From positions 3,038,001 through 3,102,000 of the forward strand of contig OZ218958.1 of assembly GCA_965112735.1 (NCBI GenBank): a stretch of DNA of 64,000 bases, written 5' to 3'. A program made the translations under genes and the position numbers. Every line of letters starts with the position of its first letter. The first letter of the stretch is position 1. The notes under the pieces were generated by a model, which ran no database searches, was not told where the DNA came from, and saw only the letters and a program-made list of their open reading frames with translations. Origin of the DNA: Phaeosaccion multiseriatum. Its lineage: Eukaryota > Ochrophyta, other classes. Below are positions 1 through 14,700 of the stretch, in pieces.

Positions 1-3000
1 GCCTGCCGAATCACCACTTGTCGCAGCACGTCCAAGTACCTGGGGCTAGGAAGCTTGAGCACTCTGGACTGGTCCAGATGGTTCACAGTGGACTACATCG
101 AGGTCCTGTTCAAAGGGAACCTCATCTCTCTCTTAGAGGAGGAGGGGGTGGATGAGGTGGAGGAGGTGGAGGGGGCGGAGGAGGAGAAGGAGGGCCGTGG
201 GGGGGGCGTAGGTGTGGAGGAGGAAGACGTGGAGGAGAAGGAGGACGAGCACCTCAAGAGCAGCGACGGTAGCAGCAGCGGCAAGGAGCGCGGAGATGGA
301 CATGCCCATTATGTACAGGAGAGGCAGCCCATGTGGCAGGAACAGAGGAAGGAAGGCGATGAGGGGCAGGAGGAGCAGCAGCAGCAGGAACAGCAGCAGC
401 AGGAGGAGGAGGAGGAGGAGGGGCGCGAGGGGCGGGGGGGCGAGGAGGAGGGAGGTTATCCGACAGTTTCGTCTTCGATTTGGACTCGAGACGGCGGAAG
501 AATCGATGGAGAGCTTGCGCTTTCCCCTCTCGCAGAGCAGCGGAAGGCAGAGGAGGAGGAGCAGGAGGAAGAAGGGGAAGGGGGACGTGGCGCCAGGGGA
601 GAAGAGAGTGTGTTGGATGCGAAGCAGGATAAGGAGGGGGAGTGGGGCGAGGAGGGGGAGGAGGACGACGAAGAGGAGAGGGAGGGGGGTGTCGGGGACG
701 AGAGTAGGAGGAGCAGCGGTACTTACGGATCCTTTGTGTTGGTGTCCGACGAAGAGGACGAAGAGGTAAGCGTGTGTATTAGAGGACGACCGGCTGGCTG
801 ACTGACTGACTGACTGACTGAACTGACTGACTGAACTGACCCCCAAGGCGCATCCATGTGGCTAACTGACTGCCTGACTGCCTGACTGCCTGACTGACTG
901 AACTGACTGACTGACTGACTGGCTGACTGACTGACTGACTGCCTGACTGACTGAACTGACTGACTGGCTGGTTGACTGACTGGCTGCCTGACTGACTGAC
1001 TGACTGACTGCCTGACTGACTGACTGACTGACTGACTGAACTGAAATGACCCCCACGCCGCATCCACCCCCACCTGACCATTGACTTATTGACTTGACCT
1101 TACACAGGACGAGGAGGCAGCCGCGGCGACCGAAGAAGAGGCGGGCATGGCAGCCGCAGCAGAAAGAGAGGAAGAAGCAGCGGCAGCAGCAGCGGCAGCA
1201 GCAGCAGCAGCGGCAAAAGCAGCGGCGGCAGAGAAGGACTCTGGAGGGGGAGGAACAGGCAGAGGGAAGATCCGGGCCGGTATGAGCAAGGAAGCTCTGG
1301 TGTGGGAGGTGTGTCTGGGGTGGACTCAGAGAGCCCTAAGTCAAGGGGTTTTCCTCAAGGTACGGTAGGGAAGGGGGGGGCAGGAGGAGAGGATGGGGAC
1401 TAGTGACCAACTTCCTTCCTCTGAGCCTGACCCTTGCTCTCCTCCTCTTTTCTCTTCTCTCCTCCTCTCTTCTCCCTGCTCCTCTCCTCTTCTCTCCTCT
1501 CCCCCCGCCCTCCCCTCCCCTCCCCTCCTCTCCCCTTCTCTCCTCTCCTCTCTTACCTTATCTCGTCTTCGCTTCTTCTCCTTTCCTCTCCTGTCCTCTC
1601 CTACCCGCTTCTCTCCCTTCCTCTCCCGTCTTTTTCTTCTCATTTGACCTCCCCCTCCTCCCATCTCTGACGTTTCCTCCCGCTCAAAAGGTGGTCCCGA
1701 GATCAGATAGCAACGACAGCAGCCTTGACCCAAGCAGCAGCCTCGGTGACCAGCAAAGCGACGCCTTTTGCCTCCTCAAAGTGATCTGGGAGACTCCAAA
1801 CCTCGCTGTCATCCACATGGGCTTCTTTTGTGTGGGGCCAACGGAGAGGGCGAGGCTCATCTCAGACTTGACTGACCACTTGTGGACGTCGGGAGGGCAC
1901 GCTACGGCCAAGAGGAACGGTGCTCGTGTGATGCTCGGCGGAGACGGGCAGAAGCAGGGGGAGATGGACCCTTCGAGCGGTACAGTAGGAGCCGAGGACG
2001 GAAACCGAGCAAACGCAGGAGGACCAGAAGCAGCACGCGGCCAGGAGGATGGGGGCGGAGGAGAACAGCTCGTGAGGCGGGCGAGCAGCAGCAGCAGCAG
2101 CTGCAGCAGCAGCACGATGGTGACTGGCAGGGTTCCTCCTCCTTCTGCTGCTGCTGCTGCTGCTGCTCGTCGAGGCGGTCCGTTACCCCTGCGGCTCGGC
2201 ATGATGCATAAGATCAACGCCGGTATGTCGGACTTCGAATCCACCATCGCCTTTCAGCTCCTCAGGGAGGGAAGAGGACACAAGGCGGGGGTGGACGAGG
2301 ACATCGGTGAGTGAGAGAGTGAGTGAGTGGGTGAGTGAGCGAGTGAGTGAGTGAGTGAGTGAGTGAGTGAGTGAGTGAGTGAGTGAGCGAGTGAGTGAGT
2401 AAGTGAGCGAGTGAGTGAGAGAGCGAGTGAGTGAGTGAGTGAGTGAGTGAGTGAGTGGGTGATTGAGTGAGTGAGTGAGTGAGTGAGTGGGTGATTGAGC
2501 GAGTGAGTCAGTCAGTCAGTGAGTGGGTGAGTGGGTGAGTGAGCGAGTGAGTGCGTGAGTGAGTGAGTGAGTATGTGAGTCTTGAGTGGGTGAGTGAGCG
2601 AGTGAGTGAGCGAGTGAGTAAGTGAGTAAGTGAGTGAGTGAATGAGTGAGTGAGTGAGTGAGTGAGTGAGTGAGTGAGTGAGTGAGTGAGTGAGTGAGTG
2701 AGCGAGAGAAGTGAGTGAGTGAGTGAGTGAGCGAGTGAGAGAGTGAGTGAATGAGTGAGCGAGAGAAGTGAGTGAGTGAGTGAGCGAGTGGCAGAGGCAC
2801 GGAAACACTCATGGCCCAATCTCTTCCCATCCCCCTCCCTCTCCCCCCTTCTCCACCCCCGCTCATGTATCTAACCTCACGAACACATACGCTCACACAC
2901 ACTCACATACACTCACACACAGAGGCCCGACGAGCTCTCCTTCGCACTCGCTCGAACCTGCTGCGCCCCTCGGAGTGTTTCCGAAACGTGTCTTTCGGCA

Positions 3001-6000
3001 AGTACGTCCGCTCCTACCTCCGCTCTCGGCGCTGGCTCTGGTCCTTCGAGTCCAACCTTCCTGAGCCGGGCAATGTGGTGCGGTCACTAGCCAGAGCCCG
3101 GCAGAGAGAGGGTTTTGTTGATATGGAGCTGAAGGATGGAGAGGCGCTTATGGTGAAGGGAGTCAACGTCACGGGGCAGATGGTACGGGAAGGGAAAGGG
3201 GGAGGGAGGGAGGGAGGGAGGGAGGGAGGGAGGCAGAGGGAGGGAGGCAGAGAGAGGGGGGGGAGGGGGGAAGGGAGGGAGGGAAGGAGAGAGAGACCGC
3301 TCTCTGTACGGGGGGGATGGGGTCGTCATATGAGGGGTGAGAACCCTCCTCATTGCCTTATGGTGCTCTCTCTCGCTCTGTCTCTCTCCCTCCCTCTCTC
3401 TGTGTGTGTCTGTTCATCTCTCCTCTACCTCCCTCCCTCCCTCCCTCCCCAGAACGACGCAGCGGACGGGTTCAAACCCCAACGCATGCTCCTCCAATAC
3501 CATGTGTACCGCGCAGGTCCCAGGGAGATTATGACCGAGTTCATGATGGAGCCCCAGTACGGCTTCCTGCGCTGCCCAGGCCAAGAGGGGCAGGAGCGGG
3601 GCTGGATGACCGATGGACAATTCTTCTCGGAGCTGCTGGAGTACTTCTATGTCATTGATCTAAGGTAAGTGTGTGTGTGTGTGTGTGTGTTGGGTGTCTG
3701 GTCTGGTGTATGTGTGTGGTCTGTGATGGGGTGGGTGTGGTGTGGTGAGGACAATGGTGGGCTCTGGTGCTGGGACCACACTTCTTCCCCTCTCTCCTCT
3801 CTTTTCTCTCCTCTCGTCCCCCTCCCCACTTTCCTCTCCATGCCATTGATTGCCATTTGTTGCTGTCTCCTCCTCTTCACCTCATCAGTATCATGGGCGC
3901 CTTCTCCTCCTTCACGGAGGTGCAGCAGCTGTGCAAGGGAAAGACAACAGGCAGCACAACCAGCAAAGCAGCAGGGGGTGGTACAGCAGCACAAGGAGTA
4001 GCACGAGGGGCAACAAGGTCAGGACCACAAGGCTCCCGAGCGTCAGGGTCAGGGTCAGGGTCAGGGTCACGGTCTGCCTCCCAGGACAGCACTGAGTACT
4101 CGTCTCCCTTCGGCCCCAAGGGAAGCTTCGGGGCGGGGCCGGACAATGGGCCTGCCGTCATGACCTTCAGTGATGTCGTGAAGGTGCAAGTGCCCAATAC
4201 AGTCACACATCTGCTGGCACACGCCCTGCAGAGCAGAGTGGACCTTCAAATGTTCCATTTGGCGACGCCTTCGGATGAAGAGAGAGAGAGGGAGAGGGAG
4301 AGGGAGAGGGGGAGGCGGAGGAGGAGGGGGGGGAGGGGGAGGAGGGTGCAGAGAGTGGACGGGGGGGCGGAGGGGGGAGGGAAGGGGGAGGTGGAGGGGG
4401 AGGAAGAGGGGAGAGAAGAGGGGCGGCCTAGACAGGGGGCTGGAGAAGGAGAGGGAGACGCATTGGAGACGGAGGAGGGGGCGAGAGTCTCCTCTCTCGG
4501 GCCCAGCGGAGGAGGAGGCACAGCAGTTGGTGATACGGCACGGGGGTTGTTATTAGGGGGTGAGGACGACGGGGAGGGGGGCGCAGGCGGCAAGGGAGAA
4601 GGTGGTGAGATAGCATCTGGCCGTCCGCTTTCTTCCACTCAAAGTCAACAGCAGCAGCAGAAGGAGGAGGAGGACGAGGACGACGACGAGGAGGAGGAGG
4701 AGGAGGAGGAGGAGGAGGAGGAGGAAGGGGGGGACGGGGTGGAGGACGAGGGTCTGTGCTGGACTTGTAGACAGTGCAGCACTGTGCAAGTGGACAGCGA
4801 GCCCTGTGTGAGCGGCGGCTGCTGCCCCTCGGAGAACGATCGCCACCACGCCAATCGCCTCCTGTTCCGCCTCAGCAGCAGGGCCCTCGAGGCAGGCAAT
4901 GCATGCTCTCTCGGCGTGGCCTGGGGGGTCGGAGGAGGTGGTTATGGGGGTGGCGGAGGAGGCAGCGGCGATGGCAGTGGACGGGGAGGAGGTATGGGTG
5001 ATGGCGGTTTGGGTGCTGCGGGGGGGAGAGACTTGGGCGTCCTGTGTGGACGGGCACCCACGGGAGGGGAGGAGTGGACCAACACGGCCATGGATGGAAG
5101 CAGTCACTCCCACCATGTCAACGAAGCTCAGCCCACTGCCACCAACGCCGCTGCGGCCACTGCAACGGCGGTGCCTCCCCCCCCCGCGTACTTGTCGGCG
5201 GTCGGAGTGACCCCCCCACAAACCCGCTTCTCGTCCTTTGCCGCTTCCTCTCTCCGTGCACCTCTGAGCTCGTCGCGGAAGGGAGGCGAAGAGGAAGGGG
5301 CGGAGGCGAAAGAGGCCAGAGATAAGGCGAGTGCGGCTGCTGCCTTGGACAAGGCTACCAAAGCGGCGGCGGCAGCAGAGGCGGCAGCGGAGGCGGCCAA
5401 GCGTCAGCCTGCCTTTGCTGGAGAGTTTGGGGAGCTGCCGCCCGAGACTATTCATGCAGGGAGGTGGTTCGTGTCCCCTATGGGGGATGGGTCGCTGCTG
5501 GTCACCTTCCTGCCCGCGTACTACCGATGGAGAGCGGCTGCCGAGGCGAGGATGGCAGTGGATGGGGGAGAGCAGGAGGAGGAGGGGGGGGAGGAGGAGG
5601 AGAAGGAGAAGGAGGGGGAGCAGGAGGAGACCGAGAAGGGGCAGGAGGAGGATGGTGATGGAGGGGAGGGTGGTGATACGAGTCGCAGTCGCCAGGCCAG
5701 GCCCAAAGCCAAGGCGGGGCAGAGCTCTCTCGGAGTGTTTGTGTTCCTGGTGAGTGGGCTGGTGATTCACATGGCACTCACAAAAACCACACAGGAACAA
5801 ACCTACAACCTACATCTGTCTTCCTGCTGCTACCCCCCTCTCCGTTTGTCTCCCTCCCGTGCGCTGCAACGCTGCCACTTACCCACCTTGCCCTCGCCAT
5901 CCACTGCCATCCACTGCCATCCACTGCCATCCACCGCAGGTGACCCTCGCCGACCTCGTTCCCCAGGAGCGGACATTGGCCGGATTCCAACGCGTGAGGA

Positions 6001-9000
6001 ACCTCCTTCGCTCGCAGAACCTCTCCCCCCGAATGTCCGGCAAGGGCACCTCGCTGGGCTCTTGGGTGGCACTCCCACGACCACGGCAACAGGGGGGGGG
6101 AGGGGGGAGGGGCAAGGACGACGCTGTTCGTGGTGGTGCGGGTGGTGGTGGGGGTGCAGCTGCTGGCCATGGGGATCTGCGACCGAGCCTCCCGCTGGCG
6201 GACTACTACAAGGAGCAGATACTCGAGGTTGGATGGGAGGGGAGGGAGAGAGGGAGAGAGGAAGGTATAGAGAGAGGGGAGCAGGAAAGAAGGAAGGACG
6301 GCCTACACCCCTCGCAGTCCACACCATCCCGATCAGATGCCCTGCCAAATGTCTTGTATTGTTGGATTATATGAGTATGTGTGTGTGCGGGCGTGCGGGA
6401 GGGGGAGGTCAGCTCATTCCCCTCTCTCCTGCCTGTTTCCTATACACCGAAAAGCGCCCAAACCCTCCCGTCGTTTTTCGTTTCCCTTCCACCCACACAT
6501 CCACTCACGTACACACGCACGCACACACGCACCCACGCAGATCCACCGCCGCAACTTCTGCAGCTCCGCGTATGCGACTCTTCGCTGTGGAGGTGTGCTG
6601 TGCAGCAATGACTTGAGGGCTGCCCTGGGTGTGTGCAGGGAGGCAAACTTCTCCACCAACCTCAGCCTCCTTCGGAGGATCGCTCTAGTGGCCAATCAGA
6701 GAGATGGCAGCAGCTCGGAGGGAGGAGGAGGAGGAGGAGAGCAGGAGGGGGAGGGGAAGTTGGGGATGCCTGGCGACGACGATGATGATGCAGATGCACA
6801 CTTTTACAGGCTGCTGAAGAAGACCTTTCGGCCAGTGCCAGGCACAGGCCTATACATCTTTTGGAGGGACGAGGAGGAGCTAGGGGAGGAGCAAGAGGGA
6901 GACGACGACGGGGATGAGGATGATGAGAGCACTGACGATGACGATGATGATGACGACAGCGGGGAGGGGGAGACCAGCGATGAAGACAGTGGGTCGGGCA
7001 GTGGTTCAGTGTCAAGCAGCGGTGAGCAGGAGGAGGAAAAGGAGGAGGAGGAGGTGGTGGACCTTCGACGGGGTTCGCTGATGCAGCAGCAGGAGAAGGC
7101 CCGGTTCCGAGTGGAGCAGCAGCAGTCCTATGGACAACGACAGCGGCAGCAGCAGCGCGCCAGATCGGCCTCCACCACCTCTTCTTCCTCCTCCTCCACT
7201 CCGGCGAGCCACGCCCTCTTCTTCCCCAAGACGCCACTCTTTGTGCGATTCGAGTGTGTACAGCTTCGTCCGAACGATTGCTGTACCACTACCCACTGCA
7301 ACAGCGGCATTGGCGGTAGTGGTGGTGGTGGTGGTGATGGTGGTGGTGGTGGTGGTGGTGGTGGTGCCTGTATTGGCCTGCGTGAAGCAAGGGACAAGAT
7401 CATCAGGACGCCCATTGATAACGACTCGGGCCTGATCGGAGTGATGCTGGCCAGACACCCCGAGTCCCCAGTGGGCTCGATGACCCAACCTTGGACACCC
7501 AAACGCGACATCAGCAGCGGGAGCACGGTCGGCTCCGAGGCCCAAGGGGGCATGCTTCGTCCCATGCGGATGGACAGTGACGGGATCGGCAGCATTGGCC
7601 GCACGCACACACCCGCCCTCCCGCACCACCACCACCACCACCACCACCACCACCATCACCACCACCACCGCCCCCGCCCACCCAAGACTAGCCTCAACAT
7701 GTCTGTAACGGTCTTTCCTCCACCGCCCCTGCCGCCCCCCGTTCACGGCCATGCCCCGCCCCCCAATCCCGGGGAGGAGGCCATTGTGCTTCCTCCAGAG
7801 CACTCCCGCGTCATGCAGTCCGTCGTTCGGCAGGTGCGTGCGTGCGTGCGTGCGTGCGTTTGTGCGTGTGTGCGTGGGTGGGTGCGTGGGTGGGTGCGTG
7901 GATATGGGCGTGAGAGTAACCGTGGGTGTGTGAGTGGTTTTCGTCCCGCCCGACCAAGAGGAAAACGCAATCCCTCCCCCCCGCCCCCCTTCCTCGCTGC
8001 CTCGAGCCCGATTCTAATTGGCATCCGAGCAACTTAAAGTCTAGGGACGGTACACGCCCCACCCAACCCCCCGCCCACCACCACCACCACCATCCACTGC
8101 CATCCCACCCCTCCGCCCTCATGATGTTTCCCATCCACTGCCATCCTGCCCTCTCCCTGTCTGTCTCTCTCATGACACAGGTAGAGGCTTTTGCATCTGC
8201 CCAGATCCTGCGGTCCCTGCTTGAAGTGACCCCCGTCAATCTCCCGGCGCTCAATCTCGTGCAGCGGTGCCTCCGTCCGCTGCTCAGCGACGAGGTAACG
8301 CGCTTTCAGGTCAGTCAGAGCAAGAGGGGGCGACAAAGAGTGAGAGAGAGAGAGAGGGTGAGAGGGGGTGAGAGACAGAGAGGGTGAGAGAGGGTTAGAG
8401 ACAGAGAGGGTGAGAGAGAGTGAGAGCGAGGGTGAGAGAGAGTGAGAGAGAGGGTGAGAGAGAGTGAGAGAGAGGGTGGGAGGGTGAGAGAGTGAGAGAG
8501 TGAGAGAGAGGGTGGGAGGGTGAGAGAGAGGGTGAGAGGGTGAGAGAGTGAGAGGGTGAGAGAGAGGATGGGAGGGTGAGAGAGAGGGTGAGAGAGAGGG
8601 TGAGAGGGTGAGAGAGTGAGAGAGGGGGTGAGAGAGAGGATGGGAGGGTGAGAGAGAGGGTGAGAGAGATGGTGGGATGGTTCATTGCTCTGGCAAAAGA
8701 GTTACAGGACTTTTGTGTGTGTAGGTGTGTTTCTACCTGTCTGTGTGCGTTGTGTGCGTGCGATTGCGTGGGTGCGTGAGTGAGCGGGTGCGTGCTGGCC
8801 GTGTGTAGCTCTCACATGCAGGAGTGAAAGCACTGCACTGATGATTTAGTGACGCGGGTGCGTAACCTTCTCCATCCATGTGTGTGTGTGCGTGCGCGCT
8901 ACCTCGATTTTCTCATATGCCAACAAATAGATCCCGATCGAGTTCGTGTTGCCAGGAGTGACTCTGAGTGACGTGGAGGACGAAGGCGCGTTGGTGCTTC

Positions 9001-9728
9001 GGGCCTGTGAGTTGATGGACAGAGAGCTGCTCATGGAGGGGGGGGAGCTGAGCCTACGTAAGGTAGGGGAGCTCTTCTTTGTGGTGGAGGAGGAGAGCGT
9101 GCAGGAGGCGGAAGAGCAGCAGTTGGTGATACAGCAGCAGCAGAGGCGGCAGGAGCAGCTGCAGCAGAGCATGATCAGACACCATCGGCCACCTCCGAGG
9201 GGTGGTGCGTGGGGAAAGAGGAGGAGGAAGAGCAGCGGAGGAAATGATCCAGTTGGTGATACAGCAGCAGCGACGGCAACGGCGGCGGCAGCAGCAGCAG
9301 GAGGAGGAGGAGGAGGAGGAGGAGGAGAGGGGAACGGGAACGCCTCCGCGGGGTCAGGGTCAGGGTCAGGGACAGGTAGCAGAAGATACCGAGTGCCCTA
9401 CTGGGCCTTGTTTTCCATCGACCAACAGCCGGTCAAGTGTGACGCTTACTCCTTCTCGCACCACCCATATGCCTCCAGTGCCGGTTACGGCGGTGGATAT
9501 GGAGGCGGGAGCAGCAAGGGAGGATCCATACGAGGACACTCTACGGCGGGTAGCGTGGCAGGCTGGGGGGATGATGACGAGGGGGCAGCAGCCACCACGA
9601 CCGGTAACACCGTCACTGGTGCTACAACCACGAGGTTATCGTTTTACGCGCGAGGAGGGGGGACAGGAGGAGGAGGAGAAGGAGGGGGAGGGGGAGGGGT
9701 GGGAGGAGGAGCAGCAGCTGGAGGAGGA

Positions 9729-9765
<37 letters not shown>

Positions 9766-11722
9766 GAGGAGGAGGAGGAGGAGGAGGAGGAGGAGGAGGA
9801 GGAGGAGGAGGAGGAGGCAGGGGTGGCCGCGCTTGGGTGCCCAACACGCGATCTTTTTACTTGAATGTGCACGTGGCGTTTCACCACCGCATGGGCAGCA
9901 AGGAGTACGCGCAGAGAGTCGAGCTGGTCCAGCGGCTGAAGGAGGGCGTGTTGGCGACGGCCAAGACGGTGAACCAACAGCTGCTGCTGCACCACCTGCA
10001 TGTGAGCCGGATAGCGAGTGACTTGCTCATCCCACCACCGCAACAGACACACACACAGCAGCAGGCACAGGCACAGGCCCAACAGCAGCAGCAGCAGCAG
10101 CAGCAGCAGATGGACCAGCAGGAGGAGGATGTCTATGGCAATGCTCCTTCGCTTGTATCACCAACTGCTGCAGTTATTCCCCACTTTGAGGAGGACGGGA
10201 TGGCAGCAGATGGCGCGGTAGAGGCAGCGGAGGCCATGGCGAGGGCCGTGGAGTCTCCCCCGGTGGGCATCGGATTCAAGACGGGTCAGTTTGAGTGCCC
10301 CCTCCAGTTGGTACGTCTGTTCCCCCTGTACCACCGCCTGCACTCGGGCAACACCAACCTGCTGGCCAGCCTCTCGTCCAGTGCTCTGCAGCCCTTCGCT
10401 GTGGCCAACAGGAGGGACTGCTTTGTCTATGGGGACAAGGTGAGGGAGTAGGGGCTAGGGTTAAGTAAGGGTTAAGTAAGGGTTATAGTAAGGGTCATTG
10501 CAACCTAAGGGTTCGGCTTAGGATGGAAAAGGGTTGCGAGAAGGGAAGGTGGTGAGTGGTGAGTCCCTTTTGTGAAGGCCTGACACCTCGTCCTTGTTTA
10601 CTGACTTATCACCTCACTGCCATGTAGTCCTTGTCTTTCTTTGACTTTTATCTAACCGTCACCTCTTTTGTTGACTTATTCCCCCCCCCTTCCCTTTAGG
10701 TGTCTGTGTTCTACATGGAGCTCCGCGAACGTGTGCTGACCCCGGCCTCTGGTGGGGTGGGTATGGCCAATGAGAGCGACGCCCACACTGCCTATACTTC
10801 CACTGGCACTGCCAATCGTGCTGCAGCTGCTGCTGCTGCTACTGCCGCATACACTGCTGGCCTCGAGGACAGCTATGGCGGCTCTGGCGGCGTTGGCTCT
10901 ACCACTCCAATGGGTGCCAGCATGAGCATGGGTCCAGATACAATGATGGGAATGGGTGTAGGCATGGGCATGGGCATGGGCTCAAGTGTGCACAGCTCGA
11001 GTGCGTCTCTGCCGCAGTATCAGCAGCAGCAGGACGACCGCGACAAAGAGCGCTCTCGCCCCACGGCCATTGAGCTCCGCGTGTTTGGGCTGCGAAGGAC
11101 GAGTGAAGCGGTGCTGGGGCATCTTATTCGGCTTATTGAGGGACATCTTACGGAAATGAGCTGTGCCGCTCTGTCTGGCTTGCTGGCCAGAAATCCGCAG
11201 TTTCAGGTGGCGCAGGCCGATATCGACTTTTTGCACACGGCAGGCAACACTGGCGACGGTGTGGATGAGGAGTTCGTGCACCTGCTCAATCGCGCCACGG
11301 GGGGGGGCGATCAGTCTCGCAAGGGTACTCAGGGGCAGGAGCACGAGCAGCAGCAGCAAGGGGAGGAGGAGGAGGGGGAGGAGGAGCAGCGGCAGAAGCA
11401 CAGACAGACGCTGCTCTCCCGCAGCGGTGCCCCACAGCAGCCACCCGCCCCTTCCCCCAAGCAGCAGCAGCAGCAGCAATTGGTGATACAGCAGCAACAG
11501 GGCCAGAGCGAGGCTCAGCAGCAGCGGCTCCACTCTCCGCTGCTGGACGGGAGGGACCGTCTCCGCCTGCGCATCTCACTTCCTTCCGTGGTGAAGGACA
11601 CGTTCCTCTTCCTCACGTACCTCAAGCAAGTGCTGTGTGCGCATGACCTCCTACACACGCTCCACCTCTCCTCCTCGGTGGCTGTCTCTGCTGCTGCTGC
11701 TGCTCCTCCTCCTGCTACTGCC

Positions 11723-11775
<53 letters not shown>

Positions 11776-14700
11776 CAGCACTACTACTACCACCACTACC
11801 GCGGCGACACCGGCAGGAGGGTTATCTGCCGCATCAGGCGCCGCCTCAGTGGTAGGAGGAGTGTCTTCTTCTACCACAATCCTGACCTCTGCGGCAAGCA
11901 CTTCAGCAGCAGTAGCAGTTGGTGATACAGCAGCAGCTGCAGCAGCTAGAGCTTTATCATCACCTCCATCATCACCCGTACTCGCACCCACACCCACACC
12001 CACACCCCTAGGGGGAGGAGGGGGAGGTTTGCTCTCGGCCCTGCCACAGGCAATGAGATTCCTCCCGCCCTTGAAGCGTATGCCCTCATTGAAGCTCATG
12101 GTCCCTCGCCCTGTCTCAGACAAGGACAACAGTATCACCAACACGCGCAGGTCCATGCCTCGGCAACTGGAGACGACTCGAGCCCTGCGGAGACACTCTT
12201 CCCTCGACGAGAGGGATAGAACGCTTCGTGTGGCGGCGTCCTGGGCGGTGGCGGGGGGGGACGACGCAGGGACAGGACCGGGGGGTGACGGCGGCAGTGA
12301 GAGGGAAGACAGGGCTCAGAGTGGAGCTATTGATGGGAGAGGAGGGCAAGGGGGAGGGGAAGAGGATCGAGGGCGCTGGAACACGAGCGCCGGTGTGGTG
12401 ATCGGGCTGGGCGAGAGAGGGGAGGAGGGGGAGAGGGAGCCCTCCCCCCTGGGGTCGTCCTTGGGGAAACGGCACGACCCGGAGTGGGGATCGGTGCAAC
12501 TCAGTCCGGAGGCGTTTCGGAAAAGGCGCTTCTCGGAGGGGGTGCTGCAGAGGAGGACGGGAGGAGAGGAGGAAGGAGGAGGGGGCGGAGGAGGAGGTGT
12601 GATGGCTGCTTCTCCTTCGTTGCTGCTCTCCTCGGCAGAATCCTCAGCTAGCGGGATGCCTACCGCTGGAGAGGGGGTTAGAGAGACAGAGGCAACCCCG
12701 GCCTGGGGCGCCCCTCCCAACGAGGAGGAGACGGGGGAGGAGAGGCGGGGGGAGATGAAAGAGGAGCCACTGCAGCAGCAGCCGCCACCGGAGCTTGAGG
12801 TTGAGGCTGAGGTCGCTAGGGCTGAGGTGGCGGCACACGCACCCACACACGTACCCACATCAGGGTCAGGGTCGGGGTCGGCTCTGGTGGGGAGCGTTTC
12901 GCTTCACCCTGCCGACCTCACCTTCTACTTTAATGTCAGCGGCGCCGCCTCCTCGGGCGGAGCGAGTGTGGTCACCTCAGGTGGGGGTGGCGCCGGTGGG
13001 GGGGGAGGTGGAGGTGGTGGAGGAGGGGGTGGAGGAGGGGGCTCGGGAGGTGGTGGAGGAGGGGGTGGTGGAGCGAGTGGCGGGGGTGGTGGGACGTCGG
13101 CGGGGGCTTCTTCGTTGGCTTCGTCGAGCTTGTACGCAGAGCGCAAAGACATGCTCATGCGGCGTCTCGGGGTTGGGGTGGCCGTGCTGTACATTGCGCC
13201 TCTGCTGCCATCTTCATTACCTTCCTCCTCTGATGGAGCGGCGTCGGCCTCGCTCGGGCTGGTCCAAGGCAATGGGCGCGAGTGGGAGATGGAGACAGGT
13301 GCGATGCGGGAGGGTGGAGGGGGTTGCGCTGTGAAGGGGGTGGGTTTTTGGAGGTAAAATGGAAGGGACTGGAAGGGACTGGGCCTCTGTGTGTGTGCGT
13401 GCACGTAGTGTGTGTATGTACGCATGGCGCTCTCTCTTTCTCTCTCTCTGTCTCTCTCCATTCCATCTGTTTTCGCTTTCTCGTGATCACTCAACCCACC
13501 TCAGTCCTTGCTAACCATACCTTGCCATACCTTGCCTTACCTTGCCTTCCTTCCTGCGTCGGGCCGATGCTGTGCCGTGCTCTACGCCGTGCCCAGGCTT
13601 TCCCCAGCGTGACATCGCCGATTTGGAGGGAGACGATGCCGTCACCTTGCACTTCCTCGATGCGCCATCGGACAATGTAAACGGCAATGGGCGGGGCGTG
13701 CAGAGGGAAGGTGGCGGTGGGGCAGGAGGGGAAGGAGGAGCGAGGGGAGGCTCACAGAGGCAGAGGGAGGGGCAGGAGGAGGAGGAGGAGGAGGAGGAGG
13801 AGGAGGGGGAGGGGGCTCTTCCAAGCCTGGCGGAGGAGGAGCGGTGCGCGGAGGAGCAAGGGAAGAAGGTGGAACTGTCTACAGATGGCAGCACACAAGG
13901 CGGCAGCGGCAAAGGTAGCACTAGTGCTACTAGTGGTGGGGTGGCAGCGAATGGTCGTGCTAGTACGGCATCAGTACTGCTCGAAGTGCACGCGGTGGGT
14001 GCGGTGCATATGCCGTGCCTACTTGGGCTGCTTCGAGGCTGTCTGCAGCAAGCGGTCACAGACTACGTCCTGGAGAGAGTGCTTCTCTTTGATCGGGCGG
14101 GGGGGATGCTGTCTTCAAGGGGCACTCAGAGGAAGAGGAGGAGGAAGAAGAGGAGGAAGAGGAGGAGGGGCAGTCGGGATGCGGAGGGGATAGGCGTTGG
14201 TAGCGGCGGGCTGGGGGCGGAGGGAGGAGCAGGTGGTGGGGAGGGGGGCGAGGATGATGGCGAGGAGGAGGGGAGGGGGAAGGAGGAGGAGGTGGGGGAG
14301 GAGGGTGGCGATGGGGAGGAGGGGGGGGGGAGCGAGGAGGAAGAGGAGGAGGAAGTGGTCGGCGAGGAGGAAGAGGAGGAGGGGGGTGAGGACAAGGAGG
14401 AGAGGGGTGAGGACAAGGAGGAGGAGGAGGAGGAGGAGGAGGAGGTGGTGGTGGTGGTGGTGGTGGAGGAGGGGGAGGATGAGGATGAGGAAGAGGAGGA
14501 GGAGGAACAGGAGGAGGAGGAGGAGGAGGAGGAGGAGGAGGAGGAGGAGGAGGAGGAGGAGGAGGAGGAGGAGGAGGAGGAGGAGGAGGAGGAGGAGGAG
14601 GAGGAGGAGGAGAACGAGGGCGACGAGGGAGAGGAGGGCGACGGGGCCGAGGAGGAGTGGATCGAGAGAGACTTCACACAGGTAACGTGGGTATTCGCTT

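Noticed and set aside
2508-2902. THSLTHSL-type repeat proteins
   Set aside because: Translations of the (GTGA)n intron array in all three frames; not proteins.
4553-5800. Long minus-strand frames opposite the SZT2-like exons (also 7012-7803, 16658-18208 and others)
   Set aside because: They are Leu/Pro/Ser-rich shadows of GAG/GGA/GCA triplet repeats; they cross introns and have no conserved motif.
10455-10495. Interstitial telomeric repeat
   Set aside because: Only three or four irregular AAGTAAGGGTT units; too short and not a known telomere repeat.
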